A DNA stretch of 64,000 bases from Rothia mucilaginosa (GCF_019334805.1 NZ_CP079822.1:1116001-1180000), one strand, 5' to 3'; shown: positions 33,078-47,402, counted from the stretch's first letter. Numbers and translations are program-made. The notes: generated from the letters alone by a model not told the origin.

Positions 33078-34511
33078 TTACGCCTTGTCAGGCTCTTTTT
33101 GCACTCTCTCCTCCTCGCTGAGGGGTATGAGTACTTCGTTCTTGGGCATGGTAAGCAGGCCCAGGTAGATATCGCGAATAACCAGGATGTGCTTAATTCG
33201 CGCAATCATGGGCTTGAGGAAGCTTCGGGCGTATTTTTCGTCGCTACTGGTGGTTGCGACAAAGCTGAGTCCGGAGAACACGGCAACGATCATGGACACC
33301 TTGATGACCACGGCGTTGATGTTGGTGTCTACGCCGAGGATTTTGAGGTGTTCGGGTTTGACGGTCATCCACGATTCAATGGTGGTATCGCTAATGGCGA
33401 TGGACGAGAAGCCCATGAAGAATCCGAAGACGAGCATCATGAAGAGGGTCGCCTGAATAATCTGCCCAATCATGGGGATGATAATGAGGTTGCCCCAGGG
33501 CGCGGTTTTGAGGGGTCGGTGTTCGAGGATTTTCTTCTCTTCGACCCAGTCTTGGGCGGTGTTCCATATTCCACCTTCGAGGGCTGCGGCATGCTCGTAG
33601 TCGCTCTCGCTAAACCTTGCGATGTCGTCGCCTCTGTTGCGTCCTAGAAGGCGTGCTGTGCGCTCTAGGGAGGTCGTGACGACCACGAACACGGCGAGTA
33701 GCCCCATGAGGCCCAGAACCGCCCAGGTCCGCGGGAAGCTGAGTCCGTTGGCGAGCTTCCAGAGGTCTGCGTTCACGAAGATAAAGAGTACGGACACCAT
33801 GAGTACGGGCAGTACTTTCGCGATCATGGGCGACAGGGATGCGAGCTGGTGGATGGCGTGCTTGAGGGACCAGCCGAGTACGGTATCTACGCCCAAGAAG
33901 ATGGCGAGGTAGATTCCGATAACAATCAGGGGGAAGACCTGTCCGCCGTCATAGACGAAGTCTATGCCTTCAAGGGTGCTTGCTTCGAAGACGCCGGTGG
34001 TGAAGAGCATTCCGGCAAAAAGTAGGGTAAGAATACCCGTGGTGATTTGAACCCACTGCGGGGTACGGACCATCAGCATGTGAGCAAGAGCGATGAACGC
34101 ACCGGAGATAATCGGCATAACGAGGAAAATCCCGCCGAGTACGAGCACTGGGAGTACTTCGTTGCTGAGGGCGCTATCGCTTGTGAGAGCTTTGATGTAG
34201 TTCGGTAGGGAACCCTTCACGTCCTCTACGACGAAGAGGAGAATGTCGCGCAGGAAGATATAGCAGATATGCATGATGCCAGCCCACAGGATCCACGGCA
34301 CGGAGCGTGGGAACGCATCGAGAGCACGTTGACGGGCAGGAATAATGAGGGGCACGCCCTGTTTACGGAACCAGATATTGCTCTGCTTTAGCATGTCAGC
34401 CTTGCTATAGTGCAGGGGTTCTTCTCCCGATGCAGGGGTCTTCTTGTGAAGGCGCGCCCAGCGAGGGCGTGCGTCCTTCTGCTGCGGGGTGTTCTGGTCC
34501 TGTGTGCTCAT
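33078..34511 (-). CDS. multi-pass membrane protein of unknown function, 477 residues
   Basis: I do not recognise the family. It has a charged N-terminal tail of about 60 residues, then about 9-10 hydrophobic helices (about 68-92, 118-145, 150-172, 185-210, 232-250, 262-285, 345-370, 395-420), with a cytosolic-looking loop ERTARLLGRNRGDDIARFSESDYEHA and a short acidic C-terminus. There are no catalytic motifs. No Shine-Dalgarno is visible. TAGAGT (34525-34520) lies 8 nt upstream, so the mRNA is probably leaderless. It is convergent with lysE and co-oriented with the 182-residue gene upstream. Confidence 0.7.
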   Translation of the reverse strand: MSTQDQNTPQQKDARPRWARLHKKTPASGEEPLHYSKADMLKQSNIWFRKQGVPLIIPARQRALDAFPRSVPWILWAGIMHICYIFLRDILLFVVEDVKGSLPNYIKALTSDSALSNEVLPVLVLGGIFLVMPIISGAFIALAHMLMVRTPQWVQITTGILTLLFAGMLFTTGVFEASTLEGIDFVYDGGQVFPLIVIGIYLAIFLGVDTVLGWSLKHAIHQLASLSPMIAKVLPVLMVSVLFIFVNADLWKLANGLSFPRTWAVLGLMGLLAVFVVVTTSLERTARLLGRNRGDDIARFSESDYEHAAALEGGIWNTAQDWVEEKKILEHRPLKTAPWGNLIIIPMIGQIIQATLFMMLVFGFFMGFSSIAISDTTIESWMTVKPEHLKILGVDTNINAVVIKVSMIVAVFSGLSFVATTSSDEKYARSFLKPMIARIKHILVIRDIYLGLLTMPKNEVLIPLSEEERVQKEPDKA

Positions 34512-34558
34512 GACATACCACTCTACAGGGGTTGAGAACCTCTTTTATCCGAAGGCCC

Positions 34559-35107
34559 CTATAGCTCTTCTCGCTGGAGTTCAGTTCCAATGAAACGACT
34601 GTAGGCACCCATAAGTAGGGCTGCTGCTGCTTCCTGTTCAGCGTAGATGCCCAGTTCCTCGTCTTCACGACCAGTGTAGGTGCCGCTACTGATTTCGAGC
34701 AGGGATAACGGTCCTTCTGCGGTCTCCGGTGCCAGGGCATCCAGGATGAAGCTCAGGCTTTCTTCTGATTCTTCAGCTACTCCCAGGAGGCGTCCCAAGT
34801 GTGTACCCGGGTAGGGTGCGATGGTGAGGACGTCTTCGTTCTCGCATTGGATAATGCGTGCGACAGGAATGATATCCCCGGCTGCGGTCTCTTCGAGCAG
34901 TAGCTCAGTGGAGAGGTCGATATGGCTTTCCTCGCTCTGTAGGAGCTGCCTGGGCCACCAGAGGTGAATGTATTCGGTCAGTGCCGCCCAGGTTTCGTGA
35001 GGCTCCAGTGTGCTCTCTACGTAGAGGGCTGCCGTTCGTTCTTCACCGTTGTGTTGGTGCTGCTGATCGACGGGCTCTGGTGCGTGGGAAAACATGGGGT
35101 AGTGCAT
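34559..35107 (-). CDS. hypothetical acidic protein, weakly SRPBCC/AHSA1-like
   Basis: 182 residues, strongly acidic and soluble. The segment TWAALTEYIHLWWPRQLL (about 38-55) resembles the start of AHSA1/SRPBCC ligand-binding domains (W..LT....WW), but the rest is not clearly assignable. The C-terminal helix is rich in Ala/Glu. ATG 35107 is used; ATG 35095 is an alternative. No Shine-Dalgarno is visible. TAGAGT (35119-35114) sits 6 nt upstream, so it is probably leaderless. It is the last gene before the rRNA operon, and a bidirectional terminator lies between them. Confidence 0.6.
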   Translation of the reverse strand: MHYPMFSHAPEPVDQQHQHNGEERTAALYVESTLEPHETWAALTEYIHLWWPRQLLQSEESHIDLSTELLLEETAAGDIIPVARIIQCENEDVLTIAPYPGTHLGRLLGVAEESEESLSFILDALAPETAEGPLSLLEISSGTYTGREDEELGIYAEQEAAAALLMGAYSRFIGTELQREEL

Positions 35108-35189
35108 GGTTCTACTCTATCCCAGTGTGTCTGTGAAGAGCATTCTTCCTTGTAGTCAGAGCCATAGACAAGGGTCTGAGGGTACAAAA

Positions 35190-35223
35190 AAAGGGGGCAG
35201 ACCCATGCGGGTCTGCCCCCTTT
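35190..35223. terminator. bidirectional terminator between the rRNA operon and the acidic-protein gene
   Basis: 15-bp perfect stem AAAGGGGGCAGACCC (35190-35204) with its complement at 35209-35223, flanked by A-run and T-run. Confidence 0.85.
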
Positions 35224-35243
35224 CTAACTTTAGCTGTTAAAGC

Positions 35244-35272
35244 AAAAGAGCCCGCGCAAGCGGGCTCTTTTT
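35244..35272 (-). terminator. rRNA operon terminator
   Basis: On the minus strand the GAGCCCGC/GCGGGCTC stem with TTGC loop is followed by TTTT. It lies about 60 nt beyond the 23S 3' end, with no room for a 5S gene. Confidence 0.85.
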
Positions 35273-35332
35273 ATTGCCTATTGGATTGTTATCCAAAAAC
35301 CATACAGTGAACGCAAACAACAAACATCTCGA

Positions 35333-40256
<4,924 letters not shown>

Positions 40257-41062
40257 GAAAAAATAGAAAAGCTTGATAATCTGATCTCAAACAGCGAATC
40301 ACACACGGGGGTGCGTGACTCAAGCTGACTAAATTTGAAACCATTTGATGATTATCAAATAAATAAATATTTGGTATTAGTTTCAGTTTCCATCACCATA
40401 TTCGGTGATTTTATTGAACAAAGCACACTATTGAGTTCTCAAGCAACACACCGATTCAACACCTCAACTTACTCTTTCGAGAAGTCTTACCATTGAACGG
40501 TCATTCATGTTATTTTCATTGTTACCGCGTTCCCGCGGCAACTCAATCAACTATACCAGCGTCTTGTTTGCCATGCAAATCCGTTTTCCGTGATTCACAC
40601 CACAATGTTTCTTCCCTAAACTCCTCCACCATCACCAACAGGCAACCTGAGATTCTTCTAAGCAAGAAACCAAAACACTATACAATTGAAAGTCGTTCAA
40701 CCGCTTCTGACTAGGAGAAACACCGAAGAAGTTCTTCGTTTTTTCCTCCTCGCCGCGGCGACTCATACAACTATACAGACCACCAAACAGCCCTGCAACC
40801 CGAAAATGGGTGAAGTAGACCACAAGTGGGGCCTTGAAAGGGTCTCAAACACCCTCACAAACACCAAAGTGCCTAGTCAGGGCGTTTTATGGGCGCTAGA
40901 AAATCTTTAAAAAACTTCCAAAAAACCTCATAACCACAGAAGAAACCACTCAAACCCTCGCAGAATGCCCTCTAGAGCTCCCTCAGCAGCCCCTATTTAC
41001 TATGCCCTGTGCTTGATTCCGAACCCTGCACTATTCCTATCCCTACATTTGGGCGCCCATAT
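40257..41062 (-). promoter_or_regulatory. rRNA operon promoter and leader region
   Basis: About 800 bp without a gene. It contains two near-identical promoters. P1: -35 TTGCAG 40798-40793, 17 bp, -10 TATAGT 40775-40770. P2: -35 TTGCAT 40578-40573, 17 bp, -10 TATAGT 40555-40550. Both are followed by a TTGnnTGAGT-like, GC-rich discriminator. A third TATAGT at 40682-40677 lacks a good -35. Nearer the 16S is an A/T-rich leader with a GAGAACTCAATAG element. The 40860-41060 part shows no clear feature. Confidence 0.75.
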
Positions 41063-42421
41063 CTATACATACTGGGGAGGCGCCTCATTCGCCATATTGT
41101 TGAAGCGCGAATACTTACCGCTAAACGCCAACGGGATAGTACGAGTCGGACCACCACGGTGCTTAGCAATAATCATGTCCGCCTCACCCACGCGTTCACT
41201 ATCCGGGTTATACATATCCTCACGATGCAGCAGAATCACCATATCCGCATCCTGCTCAATAGAACCCGACTCACGCAGATCCGAAACCATCGGACGCTTA
41301 TCAGTACGTTGCTCCGAACCACGGTTCAACTGCGACAGCGCAATCACCGGAACATCCAGCTCCTTAGCCAACAGCTTCAGGCTACGAGAAAACTCCGAAA
41401 CCTCCTGCTGACGCGACTCAACCTTCTTACCCGAACTCATCAGCTGCAGGTAGTCCAGCACCACAAGCTTCAAATCATTACGCTGCTTGAGGCGACGGCA
41501 CTTCGCGCGAATCTCCATCAGAGTCATATTCGGCGAATCATCAATAAAGAGAGGCGCAGAATCAATACGACCCTGCAGAGTCGCCAAGTTCGTCCAACCC
41601 TCAGTATCCAGGTCGCCCTTCTTCAGACGACCCATCGAAATCTTGCCCTCCGCAGAGAGAATACGCATCGCCAACTCAGTACGACTCATCTCCAGCGAGA
41701 AAAACACAGTCGTCATCTGATGATGAATAGACGCAGAACGAGCAATATCAAGAGCCAAAGTCGACTTACCCACACCCGGACGAGCCGCAATAACAATCAT
41801 CTGGCCACCGTGCAGACCACCGGTCAGCTCATCAAACTCAATAAAGTCAGTCGGCACACCGTACACGCCATCGGGGCGGTTCGAGTTCGCATCAATCTCA
41901 TTGATGGTCTCCTCCAACGCCTCAGAGAAAGACACATAATCTTCCTTCGCGTTACCATCAGTCACCGCATAAATCTCAGCCTGCGCCTGATCCACCAAAG
42001 TATCGACCTCAGTCTCATTGGCGTAACCCAGCTGAGCGATCTTCGTACCCGCCTCAATCAGGCGGCGCATAATCGCGTGCTCCTTAACAATCTCAGCGTA
42101 ATACTGAGCGTTAGCAGCAGTCGGAACCGACGCAATCAGCGTATGAATATAGGCCGCGCCGCCCACACGAGTCAGCTCGCCGCGCTTCTTCAGCTCATCA
42201 GCAACCGTAATCGCATCCGCAGGGCTACCGTGACCGTAAAGAGAAAGAATCGCCTCATAAATCGTCTCGTGCGCCGGCTTATAGAAATCAGACGCACGCA
42301 GGCTCTCAACCACATCCGCAATAGCGTCCTTTGACAGCAGCATGCCACCGAGCACCGACTGCTCAGCCACATCATCATGAGGCATAGTGCGGGAACCATA
42401 ATCAATGGCAGTTTCAGACAT
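41063..42421 (-). CDS. dnaB: replicative DNA helicase DnaB
   Basis: 452-residue hexameric helicase that unwinds DNA at the replication fork. The N-terminal DnaB domain (about 12-115) is followed by a RecA-like C-terminal domain (about 185-445) with Walker A ARPGVGKSTLAL, Walker B LKLVVLDYLQLM, and Q/arginine-finger region EQDADMVILLHRED. No intein is present, unlike some mycobacteria. Shine-Dalgarno GAGGA precedes ATG 42421. Its linkage to rpsF-ssb-rpsR-rplI is conserved in actinobacteria, but here three genes separate it from rplI. Confidence 0.96.
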   Translation of the reverse strand: MSETAIDYGSRTMPHDDVAEQSVLGGMLLSKDAIADVVESLRASDFYKPAHETIYEAILSLYGHGSPADAITVADELKKRGELTRVGGAAYIHTLIASVPTAANAQYYAEIVKEHAIMRRLIEAGTKIAQLGYANETEVDTLVDQAQAEIYAVTDGNAKEDYVSFSEALEETINEIDANSNRPDGVYGVPTDFIEFDELTGGLHGGQMIVIAARPGVGKSTLALDIARSASIHHQMTTVFFSLEMSRTELAMRILSAEGKISMGRLKKGDLDTEGWTNLATLQGRIDSAPLFIDDSPNMTLMEIRAKCRRLKQRNDLKLVVLDYLQLMSSGKKVESRQQEVSEFSRSLKLLAKELDVPVIALSQLNRGSEQRTDKRPMVSDLRESGSIEQDADMVILLHREDMYNPDSERVGEADMIIAKHRGGPTRTIPLAFSGKYSRFNNMANEAPPQYV

Positions 42422-42526
42422 GCTTATCCTCGCGTTTCAATCCGATATCTACGACGTTCCAGAAACAATTTCTGTAGAACTCCTATGCTAGTTTCTCACG
42501 AAGGCACACGCGAAACATATACACGC

Positions 42527-43726
42527 CTAATGGGCAGCGCGCAGATAATCCTCAATCTTCTCAACGGCGAGCGCCGCCCCATCCATGGTGCGCATTGCCT
42601 CACCCAGCTGCCGCGCCCTAGCGCGCATGCCCTCATCTCTGAGCAGACGGCCCAGAATATCGCGCACATTGCCGCGGCGCACATCATTCTTCGTAAAACG
42701 CAGGGCGTTACCGTAGCGCACGCACTCCTCAATATTCCAGCTTTGCTCCGCCTGCATCGCAATACCGGCAAACGGTACACCCGCCAGGCACGCCGTCTGC
42801 ACCGTTCCCTCACCGCCGTGGGTCATCGAGGCGTCAATATGACCGGCAAGCAGATGAGCCGGAACGGTCCCCGCAAAGTGGATGTTATCGCCCAGTAGGC
42901 TGGTTTCTGCGTCCGGCAGCGGCACCCCGCCGCCGACCAGCACATCCACCGGAGCAGCTGACAGCTGCCGTAGCACCTGCGCCAAAATATCTGCAGACCC
43001 TGAGGAACCCATTCCCACGTAGACCAGTGGCCGCTCTCTCGGTTCGAGAACAATCTGCGGTAGCTCACCGGGCGCGCGGTAATAGATAGGACCCACACTA
43101 ACGTCGGGCTCTACCAATGAGTCCCCGCGTAGCTGCGTAAACAGAGAGCAGATAAGGTTCACATCGGCGCTGAGCATATCGACGGTACGGCGAGGAAGCG
43201 TGAGCCCATGCTCACGCGCCACACGCGTAAAAGAAGCCGGCTTATACGAAAACACCCGCGCCACAGCCCGCAACCATCCCGGCGCCGCGAGCTCGCTGGC
43301 TGCAGGCTTCTTCGAAAAATACGTCGACGAATAAGCGTACGGGCGCGCATAGAAAATAGGGACACCCGCAATACGCGCAGACAGTAGCATCGTTAGGTTA
43401 GAACCAATCACCACAGCATCCGCGCTAAAGTCACGGATAGCCGCGAGCTCAGCGGTGACCCGCCGACGCACCATATCGGTCGTGAAAGGATGCCGCACTC
43501 CCCTGCCCTGATCCAGCGCCATAATCTGCTCAGCCTCAGCATCGCTCATAATCGGTTCGCGAAGATGCACGGGCAACCCCGCGTTTTCCAGCAGTCCCAG
43601 GTATTTAGGGGAATACACGTGGAATAAGACCGTATGGCCTCGCTCCTGAGCTGCACGCGCTATCTCGATACAGCGCGTGGTTTCACCCATATTGAAGCTT
43701 TCAGGCGAGAAAAGAATACGGCTCAT
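42527..43726 (-). CDS. UDP-glycosyltransferase (GT1, MGT-like)
   Basis: 399-residue GT-B fold glycosyltransferase of the UGT/macrolide-glycosyltransferase type. The N-terminal acceptor domain starts MSRILFSPESFNMGETTRC with the typical GHxxPxx-like first loop. The C-terminal donor domain contains RPLVYVGMGSSGSADIL and THGGEGTVQTACLAGVPFAGI, the HGG-type nucleotide-sugar motif. It probably glycosylates a small molecule, lipid or drug. Start ATG 43726 is chosen for GGAG 7 nt upstream. It lies between dnaB and a methyltransferase gene, which is unusual in this conserved region. Confidence 0.82.
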   Translation of the reverse strand: MSRILFSPESFNMGETTRCIEIARAAQERGHTVLFHVYSPKYLGLLENAGLPVHLREPIMSDAEAEQIMALDQGRGVRHPFTTDMVRRRVTAELAAIRDFSADAVVIGSNLTMLLSARIAGVPIFYARPYAYSSTYFSKKPAASELAAPGWLRAVARVFSYKPASFTRVAREHGLTLPRRTVDMLSADVNLICSLFTQLRGDSLVEPDVSVGPIYYRAPGELPQIVLEPRERPLVYVGMGSSGSADILAQVLRQLSAAPVDVLVGGGVPLPDAETSLLGDNIHFAGTVPAHLLAGHIDASMTHGGEGTVQTACLAGVPFAGIAMQAEQSWNIEECVRYGNALRFTKNDVRRGNVRDILGRLLRDEGMRARARQLGEAMRTMDGAALAVEKIEDYLRAAH

Positions 43727-43802
43727 AACATTCTCCGGCAGGCGCACACGTGACTGAGCCGATTCTGCGGCTCATACACCGCGGCTCATACACCTCAGTG
43801 TA

Positions 43803-43854
43803 AAACGGAGCCCCAGTATTCCCTCGGATAGAGGGGAATACTGGGGCTCCGTTT
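43803..43854. terminator. long hairpin terminator
   Basis: 21-bp stem (43803-43823 with 43834-43854). It follows the methyltransferase gene on the minus strand and precedes the glycosyltransferase gene. Confidence 0.85.
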
Positions 43855-43885
43855 CGCTGTATAAGCTTTGCGGTGTGACTCTGTC

Positions 43886-44692
43886 TTACTTCTTACGCAG
43901 AATCAGACCGATAGCGCCAATGTGGTCCGCGTGGCGGCGGAACACACCGCGCATACCCAGCACACGCTCACGAATCTGCGGCTTACGCGCCAGATTGAAC
44001 GCAATCTTCGCAACGCCAGCGGGACCCTCATCAGCCAGCAGACGCTTCGGCTCCAGCAGAGCCATATCGGTCTGGTACACATCCAGCACCTCAAAGCCAG
44101 CCTCTTCCGCCAGAGCAGTCCACTCGGCAACAGTCAACGGGCGGGCGTTCACACGGATAGTGCGCGCCAAATCCTTCTGGATCTCTTCCTTCAGCTCGGG
44201 GCGCAGATAATCGGGAACCAGCGACATCTCGTGAATAGCGTAGTAGCCGCCCGGACGCAGCAGACGAGCCGCCTCACGCATAATCTCCAGCTTGTGCTTA
44301 TCGGTCTGCATGGTCAGCATCGCCTCGCCCACCACGGCATCGTAGCTTTCCGAGGGCAGACCGGTCTCCTGGGCGCTAGCGTTCACCACACGGTAGTTCG
44401 GCTTAGTCGATGCACCGATACGCTCGGTCACGATTTCAGCAGCCTTGGGATCAAGATCCACACCGGTGTAGCTCTTGGGGGAATGCTTCACAATCTCCAG
44501 GGCGGTAATACCCAGGCCCGGCGCAAACTCCACGACGTCAATGTCGCCACCCAGAGCGCGAGCCAACAGCCAGTTGGTGGTCTCGCGGCCGCCGGGGCGC
44601 AGAACCTTCTTGCCCAGCTGAGCCAGAAGCCAGTGACCTGCCGCCTTTTCAGCGGGGCGGTCGGTACCGGGAACGGAAGGGGTCTTAGACAC
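43886..44692 (-). CDS. class I SAM-dependent methyltransferase
   Basis: 268 residues. Rossmann methyltransferase motifs are I VVEFAPGLGITALEI, II TGVDLDPKAAEI, IV DAVVGEAMLTM and RLLRPGGYYAIHEM. The C-terminal part is RKPQIRERVLGMRGVFRRH. It resembles small-molecule (UbiE/Coq5-like) methylases. The substrate is unknown. GTG 44692 is preferred as start (GAGGAG 9 nt upstream). The open frame continues to 44851, but that extension looks non-coding. It has its own terminator. Confidence 0.8.
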   Translation of the reverse strand: MSKTPSVPGTDRPAEKAAGHWLLAQLGKKVLRPGGRETTNWLLARALGGDIDVVEFAPGLGITALEIVKHSPKSYTGVDLDPKAAEIVTERIGASTKPNYRVVNASAQETGLPSESYDAVVGEAMLTMQTDKHKLEIMREAARLLRPGGYYAIHEMSLVPDYLRPELKEEIQKDLARTIRVNARPLTVAEWTALAEEAGFEVLDVYQTDMALLEPKRLLADEGPAGVAKIAFNLARKPQIRERVLGMRGVFRRHADHIGAIGLILRKK

Positions 44693-45335
44693 GGAAGACA
44701 ACTCCTCAATACTTGTATTTAATATGCAAAATTTATCTTTCCCAATTCTAGACCCGCCACCCCGAGAAAGGAAATATGACGTTATATAGAAGTATGGTTG
44801 CCCTTTATTACAGCATGCCGCAACACCACTACAGCCACCCTTGCTGCACACCCTAGAGATTAAACAGAAACTGGAGCTGGACCTCTCGATCCAACCCCAG
44901 TCTCATCACACACACATACATACGAAAATCAGAGCCACTTCCGCAAGGAAAGTCCAACTTTCTGATGGCCCTCTCGAACCATCTATATAAAGTATTACGC
45001 GTAAACCTTTATTCCCTGTAGGTTAAAGCTGTAAGAAAGCTGGGAATAGATTTTTCTTCAAAATCGGGGGTAGCGCCCCGGATTTCACGCGGAAACTACA
45101 CGTCGCATTAAAAGAAGAAAGGCAAGGCGCTTTTGCCTTGCCATCCTTCTTTCGCTAGCGGGCGACCCCGCTACACGAAACACACACATTCACATCGCAG
45201 TCCTCTCGAACCAACACTTATAGTAAACACCCCCAACCTTATGGGAGGATTGAATTTCGCTGGAAACAAGCTGGGAGAAAACCAACAGAACCCTGAGAGC
45301 TTTGATATTGTGCAGTTTGCGGACTCTAAACCGGG
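44693..45335. other. intergenic region, no gene
   Basis: About 640 bp. It contains a TATTCCC/GGGAATA hairpin followed by ATTTTTC (about 45010-45056), a GGGG-tagcg-CCCC stem near 45066-45080, and the long hairpin at 45111-45152. CCTCTCGAACCA occurs twice (about 44971 and 45201). No supported ORF. Confidence 0.55.
45111..45152 (-). terminator. hairpin terminator of the small membrane-protein gene
   Basis: AAAGAAG/CTTCTTT outer and GGCAAGGC/GCCTTGCC inner stem (45121-45128 with 45135-45142). The minus-strand tail is T-rich. Confidence 0.65.
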
Positions 45336-45641
45336 CTAATAAGCCGCCATATACAGACCCAGCAGCACCAACGGGTTAGCCACTACAGAAATAACCGCCA
45401 AGCAAATATTGGTCACGCGGTACTGACGGAACTTCACCAGACCCACCAGCGCGCACACCAGCGCAACACTGGATGCAAGGCCGCCAACTACCAGCAAAAG
45501 AAGCAGAAGAGCAGTAGCAACATTCGCGTCCGCAAATGGGATAACCGCTAGAGCGCACAGCAGCAAATTGACGCACTCCAACACCACACCCGTGGACAGA
45601 AGCTGCGCACTAGAAGATAAACGTGAAAAAGATCGAGCCAT
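45336..45641 (-). CDS. small membrane protein, 101 residues
   Basis: Three hydrophobic helices (about 12-38, 42-68, 76-98) with a short basic N-terminus and no catalytic motif. Unrecognised family. No Shine-Dalgarno is visible. A -10-like TAGACT (45654-45649) lies 7 nt before the ATG in the context TAGACTGGTAGACATG, nearly the same as at the TetR gene (TAGACTGGTACACATG), so it is probably leaderless. It lies downstream of the ribosomal-protein operon, separated by a terminator and a parS site. Confidence 0.65.
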   Translation of the reverse strand: MARSFSRLSSSAQLLSTGVVLECVNLLLCALAVIPFADANVATALLLLLLVVGGLASSVALVCALVGLVKFRQYRVTNICLAVISVVANPLVLLGLYMAAY

Positions 45642-45743
45642 GTCTACCAGTCTACGGGGTCAATTGGTGTACTTCGCAGTCGCAACCGCTCTGACCACCA
45701 ATCCTTCTGTAGCACAACACATATTCTCAGGCTCCAAAAATAA

Positions 45744-45759
45744 TGTTTCACGTGAAACA
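45744..45759. other. parS: parS site (perfect)
   Basis: TGTTTCACGTGAAACA, the consensus ParB-binding palindrome, intergenic between the small membrane-protein gene and rplI. Confidence 0.9.
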
Positions 45760-45793
45760 TGTACAGGAGCGGGCACAGCTATGGGTACAACAA

Positions 45794-45835
45794 ACGGGGT
45801 GCCCCTCACGAAGAGGGACACCCCGTCCGACACTC
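45794..45835 (-). terminator. terminator of the rpsF-ssb-rpsR-rplI operon
   Basis: ACGGGGTG/CACCCCGT with CCCTC/GAGGG inside (45794-45826). The minus-strand tail is TTTGTTGT. Confidence 0.8.
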
Positions 45836-45881
45836 AACGCCGCAGCATCAAAGCACCAGCGTCAAATATCTAAAAACCTAC

Positions 45882-46334
45882 TTACGCAGCAGCAACGACG
45901 TCCAGGACAACGTTAGCAACAACGTCAGGGTGCAGGCGGACAGTCACCTTGTACTCACCGGTGCGCTTGATAGCGGAACCCAGGTGGATGGTGCGCTTGT
46001 CAACGGAGCCAATGCCAGCAGCCTCAATAGCCTCAGCAATAGCCTCAGCCTTGACGGTACCGAACAGGCGGCCGTCAGCGCCAGCCTTGTGTGCAACGAC
46101 AACCGGCTTAGCAGCCAGGGCCGCAGCAATTGCCTGAGCCTCTTCCAGAGAAGCCTTAGCACGAGCCGCACGAGCGGCACGGATGGACTCAACCTGCTTC
46201 TCGCCACCCTGGGTCCAAGTCACGGCGAAGCCGCGGGGCAGCAGGTAGTTACGTGCGTAACCGTCCTTAACGGTGACAACATCGCCAGCTGCACCGAGGC
46301 CGGAAACTTCCTGAGTCAGAATGATCTTAGCCAT
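45882..46334 (-). CDS. rplI: 50S ribosomal protein L9
   Basis: 150 residues. The N-terminal L9 domain [20 protein letters not shown]...NYLLPRGFA (RNA-binding signature) is followed by the central helix and C-terminal domain. It binds 23S rRNA domain V. Last gene of the rpsF-ssb-rpsR-rplI operon; Shine-Dalgarno AAGGAGAGA. Confidence 0.97.
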   Translation of the reverse strand: MAKIILTQEVSGLGAAGDVVTVKDGYARNYLLPRGFAVTWTQGGEKQVESIRAARAARAKASLEEAQAIAAALAAKPVVVAHKAGADGRLFGTVKAEAIAEAIEAAGIGSVDKRTIHLGSAIKRTGEYKVTVRLHPDVVANVVLDVVAAA

Positions 46335-46354
46335 GTTACTGTCTCTCCTTCTCT

Positions 46355-46591
46355 TTAGCGGCCAGCGCCGGAGTAGGGCAGCAGTGCAACTTCGCGGGCG
46401 TTCTTAATAGCCTGAGCGATCTTGCGCTGCTCCTGAACGGTCACGCCAGTCACGCGGCGAGCGCGGATCTTGCCGCGGTCGGAGATGAACTTGCGCAGAA
46501 GTGCGACGTCCTTGTAGTCGATAACGGTGACGTCAGCAGCCTTGAGGGGGTTCTGCTTGGGTTTGGGCTTACGGATTTCAGCCTTAGCCAT
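46355..46591 (-). CDS. rpsR: 30S ribosomal protein S18
   Basis: 78 residues. [19 protein letters not shown] and the core [20 protein letters not shown] are S18 signatures. It binds S6 on the 30S platform. It lacks the Cys4-type zinc motif of some duplicates and is a C-minus form. It is 20 nt upstream of rplI in the operon. Confidence 0.97.
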   Translation of the reverse strand: MAKAEIRKPKPKQNPLKAADVTVIDYKDVALLRKFISDRGKIRARRVTGVTVQEQRKIAQAIKNAREVALLPYSGAGR

Positions 46592-46674
46592 CGTGGTGCT
46601 CCTTAGAGTTGGGAGCCCGCGGCGGATAACCGCGGGATGGATTGATAAATTACTATTCGGAAAACGAAACCGGC

Positions 46675-47307
46675 TTAGAACGGAGGTTCGTCGTCGGCGC
46701 CGCTACCCCAGTCATAGTTACCACCAGACTGAGAACTCCACGGATCAGCAGCAGGAGCTGCGGGGGCCGCCGGAGCAGCCGGAGCGGAGTAGCCAGACTG
46801 GCCAGAGTAACCATTACCCTGAGCAGCAGCAAAATTGTTCTGCTGAGGAGCGGAGAAACCGCCCTGAGCAGCAGCGTTGTACCCAGCGCCACCGCCAAAG
46901 CCACCCTGCGCACCGCCACCGAAGTTATTACCTCCGGCAGAACGCTGTGCGCGAGTCACCTGAGCAGTAGCAAAACGCAGAGTCGGGCCGATCTCCTCGA
47001 CCTCAAGCTCGAACGAAGTACGACGCTCGCCTTCCTTGGTCTCGTACGAGCGAGACTTCAGACGGCCCTGCGCGATAACCTGAGTACCCTTCTTCAGGGT
47101 CTCTGCAACATTCTCAGCGTAACCACGCCACACCGACGCACGCAGGAACAGGGTCTCCCCATCCTCCCACTGGTTCGTCTGGCGGTTAAAAGTACGCGGA
47201 GTCGATGCGATCGTGAAATTAGCAACCGCCGCACCCGCAGGGGTGTAACGAAGCTCCGGATCGCCAGTCAGATTACCAATAACGGTAATAACGGTATCGC
47301 CTGCCAT
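46675..47307 (-). CDS. ssb: single-stranded DNA-binding protein
   Basis: 210 residues. The N-terminal OB-fold (about 1-110; [21 protein letters not shown]) is followed by a Gly/Ala/Gln-rich disordered linker and the acidic interaction tip DDEPPF at the C-terminus. It coats ssDNA in replication and repair and sits in the conserved rpsF-ssb-rpsR operon. Shine-Dalgarno GAGGAGGC precedes ATG. Confidence 0.97.
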   Translation of the reverse strand: MAGDTVITVIGNLTGDPELRYTPAGAAVANFTIASTPRTFNRQTNQWEDGETLFLRASVWRGYAENVAETLKKGTQVIAQGRLKSRSYETKEGERRTSFELEVEEIGPTLRFATAQVTRAQRSAGGNNFGGGAQGGFGGGAGYNAAAQGGFSAPQQNNFAAAQGNGYSGQSGYSAPAAPAAPAAPAADPWSSQSGGNYDWGSGADDEPPF

Positions 47308-47402
47308 TTGATGCCTCCTCGATAAGAGTTACAAGTATGTTGAATCCAGTACAGCGCAACCCCCTGACATTTTTAGGGGGTCAGCCGACCGGAAAGAAAC
47401 AA

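Noticed and set aside
44693..44851. Longer start for the methyltransferase at 44851
   Set aside because: The extension is cysteine- and aromatic-rich with no domain fit, and GTG 44692 has GAGGAG at correct spacing.
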